This document shows positions 42,910-51,839 of a DNA stretch of 64,000 nt, piece after piece. Origin of the DNA: a virus; the IMG/VR virus record IMGVR_UViG_3300043436_004687, positions 197,099 to 261,098 of that record. One strand, 5' to 3'. A program made the translations under genes and the position numbers. The notes under the pieces are model-generated. The model was given only the letters and a program-made list of their open reading frames with translations. It ran no database searches and was not told where the DNA came from. Within the stretch, counting starts at the first letter, position 1; each line of letters starts with the position of its first letter.

Positions 42910-44106
42910 TTATTCCCAATCTAATGTATCTATATCGTCAATGTTTAATGAATCTTCATCACTATATTCATTTAAACTAAAATTTAAATCATCATTTATT
43001 ATATCTTTCTTTATTCTATCACTAAGATTCATTATTATTTTTTTACCTTCTTTAGTCCCAGCCATAATCTCCCTCATAGATAAATTAAATTCTTTTACTG
43101 GTAGGGAAACTATTTCTTGGAAAATATGATGTTTTAAATGAAAATCAGCTGGTTCAATCATTTCAGTAAATTGTTCCCAAATTGGTGGTCCTAATCTTAT
43201 ATCCCATGTTTCAGCTGCAATAAAATCGGCTTTCCCTAAAACATATTCACTTAATTTTAAATCTTTAGGTAATCCATGAGAAGCTAATAATTCCATAGCC
43301 CCTTTAACCAGTTCATGAATTAAAACTGGTAAAGTCATTGCCTGAGCATGTAACTTAGGTTTATCGTTTTCATTTTTAGGGAATTCTACTTTAATAATCC
43401 CACCAGCATGTTTAGGTTCTGAATCATCAACAACTAAATATGCGTAATCAGCAGCGGTCATTAGTTTTGAATATAATTGAGGTAACTTGTGATTAATATT
43501 CATTAATTCATCTTGAATTAAATGAAACATATGATTTGTTTTCATTGAAGCACCTTGAATCATTGTATTTATGAAACGTCTTTTATAAACTTCATCATTA
43601 GCGTTTTCAATACTAGCGTGATTATCAAAATCCATTTCTTCAATAGTTACTGGGGACGGGTTTTTTTTAATTCCTTCAATGTCGATATCTGTGGTTAATT
43701 CTGCAACTATCTCAACATCATCTTCAGACATATCGAATTCATGTCTAACTAAGTTTATTGCTAAATCTTCTAATTTTTTTTTATTTTTTACTTCGTTTTT
43801 TATACAATCATAAATTAAATTTACTGTATTATCTCGAAGTTCATCCATATCTATATTATCAAGTTCATGAACTCTTTTATAGTTCTTTAAAACATCTAAA
43901 AAACGCCTAGAAATCATCTTTTCTTCAAAATGCGTTTCATCACTAGCTGGAAATATTGGATGGTTCCCTAAAGAATGATTTCGTTTTCTTAATTGAATAG
44001 ATAAATTAGGGTGTATTCTTTCAGAATGTCCTGAATCATAATTTATTCTACCTTCATTAATTTTTAAATGAAGTGCTCTTTTAGCTAATTCTTTAAATTT
44101 ATCCAT
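42910..44106 (-). CDS. Unknown 398-aa protein of the packaging/head region
   Basis: Not recognised. Two regions look folded: residues 90-200 (FLDVLKNYKRVHELDNIDMDELRDNTVNLIYDCI) and 255-360 (ADYAYLVVDDSEP; LPVLIHELVKGAMELLASHGLP). HELVK resembles a metalloprotease HExxH but lacks the second His, so protease activity is not claimed. Acidic tail of about 25 residues. The upstream ORF overlaps it by 8 bases. Likely virion or assembly factor. Confidence 0.65.
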   Translation of the reverse strand: MDKFKELAKRALHLKINEGRINYDSGHSERIHPNLSIQLRKRNHSLGNHPIFPASDETHFEEKMISRRFLDVLKNYKRVHELDNIDMDELRDNTVNLIYDCIKNEVKNKKKLEDLAINLVRHEFDMSEDDVEIVAELTTDIDIEGIKKNPSPVTIEEMDFDNHASIENANDEVYKRRFINTMIQGASMKTNHMFHLIQDELMNINHKLPQLYSKLMTAADYAYLVVDDSEPKHAGGIIKVEFPKNENDKPKLHAQAMTLPVLIHELVKGAMELLASHGLPKDLKLSEYVLGKADFIAAETWDIRLGPPIWEQFTEMIEPADFHLKHHIFQEIVSLPVKEFNLSMREIMAGTKEGKKIIMNLSDRIKKDIINDDLNFSLNEYSDEDSLNIDDIDTLDWE

Positions 44107-44974
44107 TTTTTATTTTAATAAATTCTTCTAACTTTTTTTTACTTATAATTGGTTTAACTGTTTCGTTCATTTTTTTTGATAATTCTTCCCAATCTTGTTC
44201 AGTTAACTCTTCCTCATTTGTTTTAACGCAATTATTTACTCTCTTCCCATTATCAATTTTAGTACCAACTTTTTTATAACCAGCCCAACATTTTTTTTCG
44301 TTTAAAGAATCGCCATTTAAATCTTCTAAATTTAAATCATATTCATTTAAAACTTCTTCAATTTTTGAGATTGGTGTGGTTTCTTTATATTTAAAATATA
44401 AATTTAAAATACTCTCTTTCAGATCGATATTAAAATTACCAGCCTTTTGTGCTAATTTATGTAATTCATTTAAATCAAATGTTTTTTCCTCGTTTGGAGT
44501 TTCATTTATATCATTAGTTTGAAGTGAATTATTTTTATGTTTTTTTAAAGCAGCTGTATACAATCTTTTTATTAATTTTAAATAAGGTATACCATCAAAC
44601 TCCATATTTCTTTTTAATATGGTCTCACTTTCAATATCATTTTTATAAACACTTTTCGATTTTACTAATAACGAACCATTTTTATATAAAATCGGATAAT
44701 AAATATAAGGTTCTTCCCAGGTACTTGATTTATCAATTACAGGTATTGGATCTCCATCGGAATCAATTGCTGAGGTGATTAATTGATTTAAATCAAGTAC
44801 AAATTTTTCTATCTTAGGATTATTTTTCGCTGGTGCTTCGTTTATTTCAGCCTCATCGACAACCTTAACTATATCGTCTTTTTTTAATTTTGGTAAAAGA
44901 GCATCAACGTTTTTAGCGTTTGCCATGAACTTCGCTTCTAAGATAGCTTTTATAAATGTTTTTTTTGTATTCAT
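44099..44974 (-). CDS. Unknown 291-aa protein with CWxGYKKVGTK motif
   Basis: Mostly helical. Near residue 230 is KKCWAGYKKVGTKIDNGKRVNNCV, a Cys-flanked motif that I know as a recurrent C-terminal element in several T4-like virion and prohead proteins of marine phages, of unknown function. Starts with a helical segment (FIKAILEAKFMANAKNVDALL). Together with 42910 and 45370 it forms a block of unknown virion genes. Confidence 0.62.
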   Translation of the reverse strand: MNTKKTFIKAILEAKFMANAKNVDALLPKLKKDDIVKVVDEAEINEAPAKNNPKIEKFVLDLNQLITSAIDSDGDPIPVIDKSSTWEEPYIYYPILYKNGSLLVKSKSVYKNDIESETILKRNMEFDGIPYLKLIKRLYTAALKKHKNNSLQTNDINETPNEEKTFDLNELHKLAQKAGNFNIDLKESILNLYFKYKETTPISKIEEVLNEYDLNLEDLNGDSLNEKKCWAGYKKVGTKIDNGKRVNNCVKTNEEELTEQDWEELSKKMNETVKPIISKKKLEEFIKIKNG

Positions 44975-44975
44975 T

Positions 44976-45368
44976 TTATTTTTTATATTTTAATGTTAAG
45001 TCTCTTTCATATAATAAATTATTAACTTGTTCCATAGTAACCCCAAAATGAATTATTAATCTATGTTCTGGGTAAGTAGTATGTGAACTTATATCTTCAT
45101 ATACTAAAGGTATTATCCCATCAATAGCATCCCAAAGACAAAAACAACTACTATCTTGCGCAAATAAAAAATCAATATCAGTTTCAAGTGTCCCAATTTT
45201 TTTTATGAAATTTTTATATGGCGGTTCAGGTCTACCACATGAAGGAATAGCGTCCCAATCTTCACCATCAACATCTTTTTTAACGTCTGAAAATATGAAT
45301 TCCAAAATATTCTCACCATTATAATTTACACCAAGATTGTTAACATATATTAAATATAACTCATCCAT
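44976..45368 (-). CDS. Unknown 130-aa protein
   Basis: A compact alpha/beta protein: ELYLIYVNNLGVNYNGENILEFIFSD, EDWDAIPSCGRPEPPYKNFIKKIG, FLFAQDSSCFCLWDAIDGIIPLVYED. The conserved-looking SCGRPEPP and SSCFCLWDAIDG segments suggest a family with a folded core. Not recognised. One base separates it from the long frameshifted gene upstream. Confidence 0.65.
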   Translation of the reverse strand: MDELYLIYVNNLGVNYNGENILEFIFSDVKKDVDGEDWDAIPSCGRPEPPYKNFIKKIGTLETDIDFLFAQDSSCFCLWDAIDGIIPLVYEDISSHTTYPEHRLIIHFGVTMEQVNNLLYERDLTLKYKK

Positions 45369-45369
45369 A

Positions 45370-46847
45370 TTAATTTTGGGCTTTTGGTTCTGGGTTAGGC
45401 CTTGGGCTTATTTTCCAAGGTTTTTGTCTCCTAGTAGGAACAATATTTGGTGTTGTGGTTGGTTTAGTTATTGGTTGTACTGTTGTTTCTTCAGTAGCAA
45501 TTTCATTAATTCTTTTCATAATAATTGATTTAAAACTATTTTCTGCAAATATAGTTTTATTTTCTTTTATATTCAAATTATTTAACTTTTTATTTTCACT
45601 ATCATCAACCCCTAATTTAGCATCAACAAACACTTGTTTATGATCTTTTGGTAAGATATTAATACCACCATTTGGCCAGCAACCAGATGGGTTAACCGAC
45701 TCTTTACCCGTTTCATGTATTACATTTTCTTCTGTTGGTTGTTCATTACCATCTTCCGTTTCTTCTCCATTTATCGAATCGCCAAAATCATCATTTTTAG
45801 GTGTGTCATTCGAACCAGAAGTTTCAACTTTTTTTATAATATCGTTTTGATCTTCTTCCGACATATCAGCAGTATGTGTAGCCGAAATAACCGAATTAAT
45901 TGCAAATTTTTCTAATTCTAAATCTGCATTACCTTGTTTTTCAGTATAATCTCTAATTGTTTGACCTAGTTTCCCAGAAAGTTGTTGAATGTATTTCACT
46001 GGGTCGCTATCAATATCAGCATCTACACCAGCATCAAATGGTTCTTTATCAAATGGTAAATTATCGGCTTCTTTTTCAGGTTCTTGAGTTGGGTTTTCAT
46101 CATTTAAACCTTCAAAACCATCTGATTGGTTATCAATAGGTGGTTCTTCATTTTTATTTTGATTATCTAACTTTAATTTATATTTAACTTCAGTTAAACT
46201 TTTTTTTTTAAATTATCAATTAAAATATTTTTTTCTGATTCTGATAGAGACTCGATTAACGTTTTAAATTGTTTGTTTCTCAATTCATTTTCACTAATAG
46301 CATTTATAGCTTTAGTTATCTTTAATCTATTATTTTGAATATAATTTTCAACTACGGGTTCATCTACTAACATTTTATCAATTGCTTTATCAGTCTCTGA
46401 CATTTCAACTTCATCAATATTTTCATCTTCCTCTTCTTGATCTTCTTCAGCTCTATAGCTATGATACTCTATTAAATTATCATTTTCCAGTATATTTGTT
46501 GAATTGGTTTTTCCTAAAGATTCCGCTAAACTAATAAACATTAAATTTAAACCTTTAGAGGCTTTTGAATAAGTAGGATATACTTTTTCTCTATAATTAG
46601 CCAAACCCCCAATATAATTAAAATCACTTTCATTTATATTGTTAACCTTATCAGTAGTTTTAATAAAATATTCGTGTTTTTCTCTTACGATACCATAAAT
46701 CTTACCATCTGGACCACGTTTAGTTAACTCAACGGCTGATTTATTAAGCTTATTCTCGCTAATAGTAGTTACACCCATTAAAGATTTAGTTCTCTCTAAT
46801 AATTCATAACCTTTTAAGGTATTTGGATTTATATTATTTCTTTGCAT
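45370..46847 (-). CDS. Long virion/prohead-type protein read by a -1 frameshift at an A10 run
   Basis: Frame one (46847-46194, 217 aa, ending in LKKKV) contains KRGPDGKIYGIVREKHEYFIKTTDKVN and FNYIGGLANYREKVYPTYSKASKGL. The second frame is open from 46212 to 45370 but has no ATG, GTG or TTG before 45999. It starts with KKKSLTEVKYKLKL and includes DPVKYIQQLSGKLGQTIRDY and LEKFAINSVISATHTADMSEEDQNDII. Joining both at the A run (46200-46209) gives about 493 residues of continuous domain order as in homologous phage proteins. The Asp/Glu-rich linker (about 130-190) and SGCWPNGG-like element suggest a prohead/virion role. Confidence 0.7.
46200..46209 (-). promoter_or_regulatory. Slippery A10 site for -1 frameshift
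   Basis: Coding strand reads TTT-A10-GTTTAA: frame one uses TTA AAA AAA AAA GTT TAA, the -1 frame reads AAA AAA AAA AGT TTA ACT. A AAA AAA G is among the best known slippery sequences. Alternatives are polymerase slippage during transcription or a one-base assembly error. Confidence 0.55.
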
Positions 46848-46860
46848 ATTTAAAATTTAA

Positions 46861-47121
46861 TTAATCATTTAAAAAGGGTAAACCAGTTTTTATATCTATT
46901 GGTCCACTACCAGAATAAAATATTCTGCTACCAACTAAAAATACATTGTTAGGTGAGGCAGAAGTACATGAGGTTACTAAAATATCTAATTTCATAGGTG
47001 GAACAATAGTTATTGTTGTACCATTCAAAGTAACAGAAGTACTAGTGCTAGTAAAAATTTGATTATAAGTAAAAGCTGAAAAATTAGCTACTGATAAACT
47101 ATGGATTACATTTCCCATCAT
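46861..47121 (-). CDS. Small beta-rich 86-aa protein
   Basis: VTLNGTTITIVPPMKLDILVTSCTSASPNNVFLVGSRIFYSGSGP: a string of short beta strands with Gly/Ser/Thr turns, typical of small head-decoration or tail proteins. Two adjacent ATGs; either may start. Late-like motif 3 bases upstream (TATTTATCAATAAAATATG). Confidence 0.62.
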   Translation of the reverse strand: MMGNVIHSLSVANFSAFTYNQIFTSTSTSVTLNGTTITIVPPMKLDILVTSCTSASPNNVFLVGSRIFYSGSGPIDIKTGLPFLND

Positions 47122-47144
47122 ATTTTATTGATAAATATATTGAT

Positions 47145-47483
47145 TTAAGATAAAAACCAAATATAATACACTAATGCACCAACTAATCCTGACAAAGTAC
47201 TAACAATAATATCTTTATTAGATTCAAAAACTTCATTTTCAGTTTTATTAGCTCCAAAAAAAACTCCTTGACACCATTCCCATGCAAATGATAACCAAAG
47301 TACTGTAAATGTTGATACAAAAATTTTAAACCATCCTGGAACACCATCAAAAGTAGGGTTAAAAAGCCAAAATGATATAATCCCTAATATTATTCCTATT
47401 GGGATATGTAAATGCCATTTATTACCAATTATTTTACTTAATGAAGTGAAATCAGTTAAAATTGAAATTAATATTTTTTTCAT
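47145..47483 (-). CDS. Three-helix membrane protein, 112 aa
   Basis: Three transmembrane helices: residues 25-42 (HIPIGIILGIISFWLF), 53-73 (FKIFVSTFTVLWLSFAWEW) and 92-111 (VSTLSGLVGALVYYIWFL). AWEWCQG and the Asp-rich loop before the last helix look like a conserved site rather than a pure holin; yet a holin-like role cannot be excluded. Preceded by a motif containing TATAAATA on the minus strand. Confidence 0.65.
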   Translation of the reverse strand: MKKILISILTDFTSLSKIIGNKWHLHIPIGIILGIISFWLFNPTFDGVPGWFKIFVSTFTVLWLSFAWEWCQGVFFGANKTENEVFESNKDIIVSTLSGLVGALVYYIWFLS

Positions 47484-47487
47484 GTTC

Positions 47488-47502
47488 TTTATTTATAAAT
47501 AT
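47488..47502 (-). promoter_or_regulatory. Late-promoter-like motif
   Basis: Minus strand ATATTTATAAATAAA with TATAAATA at 47497-47490, six bases before the ATG at 47483. Confidence 0.4.
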
Positions 47503-47966
47503 TCAAAATTTATTATAAATGAAAAATCTTTTGGTGCTTTAGTGATTCCACCAAAATAAGGGTTTAGTTTATATCTCAAACAAGACCATTTTGAAGTTCT
47601 GGTAAAATATCTAACTATTTCATTAAAATTTACTTTATAATACCCATTTAAAATTTCTATTTTAAAATCATATTTTAAATTCTCTTCAATAAAATCAATT
47701 GGTATAATACTTCTAATCTTATTAGAGTAAATTATTACAACTATTTCTATTTTCCCCTTTTCTAAACTCCAACGCCAACCTAATCTAATGGAATCTTGGT
47801 GGTGAAAAAAATTATCCGAAAGACCAATTAATTTATTAGAGTCTTTTTGTTTTTCTATATGATAATAAAAATCACCAATAAATTCTACATTTCCACTAAT
47901 TTGTTTTTTCATTGTAAAACTTGGGAAATTAAATGACTTATGGTTGTTTTTTTTAATTTTTATCAT
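47493..47966 (-). CDS. Unknown 157-aa protein
   Basis: Beta-rich: IRLGWRWSLEKGKIEIVVIIYSNKI, then YKVNFNEIVRYFT and a C-terminal YKLNPYFGGITKAPKDFSFIINFEY. The PYFGG..AP end is found in small jelly-roll-like proteins; I do not know their function. Start is coupled to the upstream stop (ATGA). Confidence 0.6.
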   Translation of the reverse strand: MIKIKKNNHKSFNFPSFTMKKQISGNVEFIGDFYYHIEKQKDSNKLIGLSDNFFHHQDSIRLGWRWSLEKGKIEIVVIIYSNKIRSIIPIDFIEENLKYDFKIEILNGYYKVNFNEIVRYFTRTSKWSCLRYKLNPYFGGITKAPKDFSFIINFEYL

Positions 47967-48190
47967 TTTCTGAGATCCAAATATATCACTCCAAGACTAA
48001 TTAACCCCAAACCTATTATTACCAATGGTTCACCAAAAGAAATTGTGATTAAAAGTAATAACGCCAATAACAAATATTTAGAAATAATAAATATTATTGA
48101 GGGTAAATCAATTTTTATTAATTTTGTTACAAAAAAAGATAAAATTAATATTGATAATAAAATAAATAAAGTTAATTTAATAGTTTCCAT
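47963..48190 (-). CDS. Small membrane protein, 75 aa
   Basis: Almost wholly hydrophobic with two or three transmembrane helices (LTLFILLSILILSFFV; YLLLALLLLITISFG; LVIIGLGLISLGVIYL). Ends with TGA overlapping the next start. Role unknown; membrane-linked phage function such as superinfection control or lysis timing is possible. Confidence 0.6.
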   Translation of the reverse strand: METIKLTLFILLSILILSFFVTKLIKIDLPSIIFIISKYLLLALLLLITISFGEPLVIIGLGLISLGVIYLDLRK

Positions 48191-48223
48191 AAATTGGTTT
48201 AATTATAAATATAACTATTCTAA

Positions 48224-48655
48224 CTAATTACCTTTTATTTCAAAGTATTTATTAATTATTTCTTGTAGTGTTTTTACTTGATGTTCTTCTAGGTTTGTAT
48301 ATTCCTTATGAAAATAAGTCATAGTATCCATTTGTTTTATCATCAATTGAGTAATCCCTTTTAAAGCATTTTCTTTTACTTTATTTATTTCTTCTTTTAT
48401 TAAATTAGTATCAGCGTTTTCTAACTTAATAAAAGAATACGGTTTAATATATTGAATAAAAGCCTTCCCAACACTTTCAGCCATTTCAAATTTAAGATAG
48501 TCAGTTTTTTTAACGTTTGGGTAGTCATAATTTCCACCATTTGTGAAAATTATATTAAGTTTATTAGTTTCTTTATCATATGTTGATGATAAAATCATTG
48601 AAGATTTATAAAGTACTTTAATTACATCTTCTTGTTCATTTCTAGTAATAATCAT
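48224..48655 (-). CDS. KTSC-domain protein
   Basis: 143 residues from ATG 48655, chosen because the ORF start farther upstream lies inside its promoter. Residues 20-70 are a KTSC domain (LNIIFTNGGNYDYPNVKKTDYLKFEMAESVGKAFIQYIKPYSF), a small fold of unclear function often next to RNA or DNA enzymes. A helical tail with coiled-coil potential follows (LKGITQLMIKQMDTMTYFHKEY). Driven by the leftward promoter at 48686-48715. Confidence 0.75.
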   Translation of the reverse strand: MIITRNEQEDVIKVLYKSSMILSSTYDKETNKLNIIFTNGGNYDYPNVKKTDYLKFEMAESVGKAFIQYIKPYSFIKLENADTNLIKEEINKVKENALKGITQLMIKQMDTMTYFHKEYTNLEEHQVKTLQEIINKYFEIKGN

Positions 48656-48685
48656 TTTGTAAGTATTTGATTTTAAATTATATTT

Positions 48686-48715
48686 CAAATATAAACAAAA
48701 TAATAATAAAAACAA
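48686..48715 (-). promoter_or_regulatory. Leftward Bacteroidota-type promoter
   Basis: On the minus strand TTG (48715-48713), 19 bases, TATATTTG (48693-48686), 31 bases before the KTSC ATG. Its -33 box almost touches that of the rightward promoter (CAA-G-TTG). Confidence 0.72.
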
Positions 48716-48716
48716 G

Positions 48717-48747
48717 TTGTTTATTAAAATTATTTTTAATATCTTTG
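48717..48747 (+). promoter_or_regulatory. Rightward Bacteroidota-type promoter
   Basis: TTG at 48717-48719, 20 bases, TATCTTTG at 48740-48747, 27 bases before the clpC-like ATG. Forms a back-to-back pair with the leftward promoter. Confidence 0.75.
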
Positions 48748-48773
48748 CCTTATAATTATTAATATAAGGGTTA

Positions 48774-51251
48774 ATGTATATGAATAAAGAAACTTCGATA
48801 AAAGTAAACTCAATAATGGAGTTAGCATTTGATGAGGCACATAATTATTACGATTCTCAATTGCGTGTAGAACATTTGTTAATGGGTGTATTGATTGATA
48901 ATGATAATGAATGTATAAAATGCTTAAAAAAAATGTCAATTGATACTGAGAATTTATATAATGAAATAAGTCAATATTTAAACACAATTAATATTTCACC
49001 TAAAATAGTTAAAATAAAAAAGGTTCCCCCGACTGAGGAAACCACTAAATTGTTACGTGGTGTTGAAATTGAATCAAATAAAATGAATAGTGAAAAAGTT
49101 GAAATTGAACATTTTTTCCTTTCAATGTTGTTAGTAGATTGTGAGGCAACTAAAATATTAAATAAAATAAATGTAAATTATAATAATTTTAAAAAAACGC
49201 TTATGGCATTATCAGAACTAGAAGAAGAGGAAGGTGTAAATAATCTTAGAAACAGCTCAGCCAAATATAAAGGGAAGGCTAATAGTTCTACAACACCAGT
49301 TTTAGATGGTTTTTGTAGGGATATAACTAAATTGGCTTCGGAGGGTAAAATTGATGAAGTTATTGGTAGAGAAAAAGAAATTAAAAGAATTACTCAAATA
49401 TTAAGTAGAAAAACCAAAAAAAATGCAATATTAGTTGGTCTTGCTGGAGTTGGTAAAAGTGCCGTTGTTGAGGGTCTCGCATTAATGATTTCAAATAAAA
49501 CAGCACCTAGAGTGTTATTGGATAAAAAAATATATACATTAGATATCAATTCAATTGTTGCTGGAACTAAATATCGTGGTCAATTTGAAGAAAGAATGAA
49601 ATTAATTGTGGATGAAGCTAAAGAAAACCCAGAAATAATTTTATTTATTGATGAAATTCATACAATTGTTGGTAGTGGAAATTCTTCTGGAGGGTTGGAC
49701 GTTTCAAATATACTTAAACCAGCTTTAGCTAGAGGTGAGTTGCAAATTATTGGTGCAACTACTTTAGATGAGTATAGAGAAAATATAGAAAAAGATAAAG
49801 CTTTATCAAGAAGATTCCAACAAGTTATGATTGAAGAACCTAATTTTGAGGAAACAATAATAATATTAAATAATATTAAAGAAAAATTTGAACAATATCA
49901 CAAGGTCCAATATTCAGAAGAGGTAATATTAGAATGTGTCAGATTGGCTGATAGGTATATCAATGATAGGGCAATGCCAGATAAAGCAATTGATATTTTA
50001 GATGAAGTTGGTGCTGCAACTAATGTTAGTTTAGAAGTACCAAAAGAAATTGTTTTATTGGAGGAAGAAATAAAACAATTGGATTTAAAAAAATTGGAAA
50101 TTGTACAAAAACAATTATATGAACAAGCAACAACTCTAAGAGACAATCAGAGAGATAAAACTGATAAATTAGAAAAATTAAAAACTAATTGGTTAAATAA
50201 ATTAAAAAATGAAAAAACACCGATAACCGTTGAAATGATTTGTGATGTTGTTTCTATGATGACTGGGATACCAGTTTCAAAAACCAATAGTGAAGAAAAT
50301 AAAAAACTTTCTAATATGGAAAGTAATTTGAATAAAATAGTTATAGGTCAAGAAAATGCAATTTCTAAAATTACTAAAGCTGTTAGGAGAAGCAAAGCTA
50401 GGATCAAACAAAATACAAAACCTTCAACCTTTATTTTTTTAGGTTCTACTGGAACTGGAAAAAGTATGTTAGCAAAAGAATTAGCTAAAATGGTTTATGG
50501 TGGTGTTGATAATATGATTAGATTTGATATGTCTGAATTTATGGAGAAACATACCATATCTAAACTAATCGGTTCTCCAGCTGGTTATGTCGGTTATGAA
50601 GAAGGTGGTAAATTAACTGAAGCTGTAAAGAATAAACCATATTCTGTGGTGTTATTTGATGAAATTGAAAAGGCCCATCCAGATATATTTAACATTCTAT
50701 TACAAGTTTTAGATGAAGGTAGATTAACTGACAGTCTTGGTAAAACAGTTGATTTTAAAAATACTATAATAATATTAACTTCTAATGTAGGTGTTGCTGA
50801 ATTATCTAGTTTTGGTAGTGGTGTTGGTTTTAAAACTGGTTCTTCTGTTTTAATGGAAGAAGAAAACAAAAAAGCTTTTTTAGAAAAAGCTTTAAAGAAA
50901 AAGTTTGCCCCAGAATTTTTAAATAGGATTGATGAAGTAATAGTGTTCAATTCCCTAAGTGAGGTTAATATTCAAAATATAATTTCAAATGAAATTAATG
51001 AACTTTCAAATGGGTTATTAGAATCTGGTTATAATTTAAAAATAAGTAAATCAGCTTTAGAATTTATAGGTAAAGAAGGGTATCATCAAGAATATGGTGC
51101 TAGACCATTAAAAAGAGCAATTCAAAGATTAGTAGAGGATCCAATTACTGATGAATTACTAGATGAAAAAATTAGTAAAGGTGATACCATTAAAGTAAGT
51201 TTTGATAAAACCAATAATAAAATAGTAGTTTCAATTGAAAAGTGTAATTAA
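48774..51251 (+). CDS. clpC-like: ClpC-like AAA+ unfoldase with ClpP-binding loop
   Basis: 825 residues (ATG 48774; 48780 possible), full Clp length. N-domain repeats at 12-60 and 80-130 (ELAFDEAHNYYDSQLRVEHLLMG). AAA1: VGLAGVGKSAVVEG (Walker A, 221-), LFIDEIHTIVG (Walker B). AAA2: LGSTGTGKSMLAKEL (557-), VVLFDEIEKAHPD, LTSNVG, FLNRIDEVIVF (sensor). Between AAA2 segments is GSGVGFKTG, with VGF at 684-686, the tripeptide that docks into ClpP. Class I Hsp100 of the ClpC type. No clpP is in the window, so it would use host ClpP to redirect proteolysis. Overlaps the CHC2 gene. Confidence 0.93.
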   Translation: MYMNKETSIKVNSIMELAFDEAHNYYDSQLRVEHLLMGVLIDNDNECIKCLKKMSIDTENLYNEISQYLNTINISPKIVKIKKVPPTEETTKLLRGVEIESNKMNSEKVEIEHFFLSMLLVDCEATKILNKINVNYNNFKKTLMALSELEEEEGVNNLRNSSAKYKGKANSSTTPVLDGFCRDITKLASEGKIDEVIGREKEIKRITQILSRKTKKNAILVGLAGVGKSAVVEGLALMISNKTAPRVLLDKKIYTLDINSIVAGTKYRGQFEERMKLIVDEAKENPEIILFIDEIHTIVGSGNSSGGLDVSNILKPALARGELQIIGATTLDEYRENIEKDKALSRRFQQVMIEEPNFEETIIILNNIKEKFEQYHKVQYSEEVILECVRLADRYINDRAMPDKAIDILDEVGAATNVSLEVPKEIVLLEEEIKQLDLKKLEIVQKQLYEQATTLRDNQRDKTDKLEKLKTNWLNKLKNEKTPITVEMICDVVSMMTGIPVSKTNSEENKKLSNMESNLNKIVIGQENAISKITKAVRRSKARIKQNTKPSTFIFLGSTGTGKSMLAKELAKMVYGGVDNMIRFDMSEFMEKHTISKLIGSPAGYVGYEEGGKLTEAVKNKPYSVVLFDEIEKAHPDIFNILLQVLDEGRLTDSLGKTVDFKNTIIILTSNVGVAELSSFGSGVGFKTGSSVLMEEENKKAFLEKALKKKFAPEFLNRIDEVIVFNSLSEVNIQNIISNEINELSNGLLESGYNLKISKSALEFIGKEGYHQEYGARPLKRAIQRLVEDPITDELLDEKISKGDTIKVSFDKTNNKIVVSIEKCN

Positions 51252-51735
51252 TGAACTTTATTTAGATGAAGTTAAATTTAGGAGAGAGTATAAAAGACAT
51301 TTAATAAATCAATTTAGAAGAAGGAAAAAATTTGTTAAACTAAAAAAATCAATTGAAGTATTTTCGCAAGAAGATATAAATAAAATTTTATTTGGTACAA
51401 CTCTTTCAGAAGTTATAGGAAGGTACACTCATTTAACTCCAACCAAAAATGGTAATTATTATGGTAGATGTCCTTTTTGTAGAGATTTGGGGATGAATAA
51501 AAGATCATTTAGGGTTTCTAATTTAAAAAATAGGTGGAAATGTTTTGGTTGTGGGGATGGGGGTTGTTTTACAGTTGGTTTTATAAAGAAATATTATAAT
51601 ATCGCTTTTGATAAAGCCTTAAGATTCATAAACAATGAGATTACAATTAAAAAAATAAAGTTAGAAAGCATTGCCGTGGTAAGGTCACGTTTGAAGGCCA
51701 ATAGAGGGAGTGAAGATAATGGATTACCATTTTAG
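51235..51735 (+). CDS. CHC2 zinc-finger protein, truncated primase-like
   Basis: 166 residues. Residues 60-125 are a DnaG-type zinc-binding domain: EVIGRYTHLTPTKNGNYYGRCPFC and NRWKCFGCGDGGCFTVGFIKKYYNIAF. The Toprim catalytic core is missing. The only start in frame before the domain is TTG 51235, inside the clpC-like 3' end; there is no ATG or GTG, so initiation is unclear. It may be a primase accessory zinc subunit working with a separate catalytic protein, or a regulator. Confidence 0.8.
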   Translation: MKSVINELYLDEVKFRREYKRHLINQFRRRKKFVKLKKSIEVFSQEDINKILFGTTLSEVIGRYTHLTPTKNGNYYGRCPFCRDLGMNKRSFRVSNLKNRWKCFGCGDGGCFTVGFIKKYYNIAFDKALRFINNEITIKKIKLESIAVVRSRLKANRGSEDNGLPF

Positions 51736-51782
51736 TAATTCCCATAAATAAACAATTGATTTAACCACTAGATTGTTTTGTA

Positions 51783-51817
51783 AACCCATTAATTTAATTA
51801 TTAGTGGGTTATTTTTA
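51783..51817 (+). terminator. Terminator after the CHC2 gene
   Basis: AACCCATTAAT / ATTAGTGGGTT stem with one G-T pair, then T-rich. Ends the rightward clpC-CHC2 unit. Confidence 0.78.
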
Positions 51818-51839
51818 TCTAATATATTATAGAAACAAC

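Noticed and set aside
47145-47483. Firm call as holin
   Set aside because: Membrane topology fits, but polar conserved-looking residues between helices and position far from any endolysin make the name unsafe.
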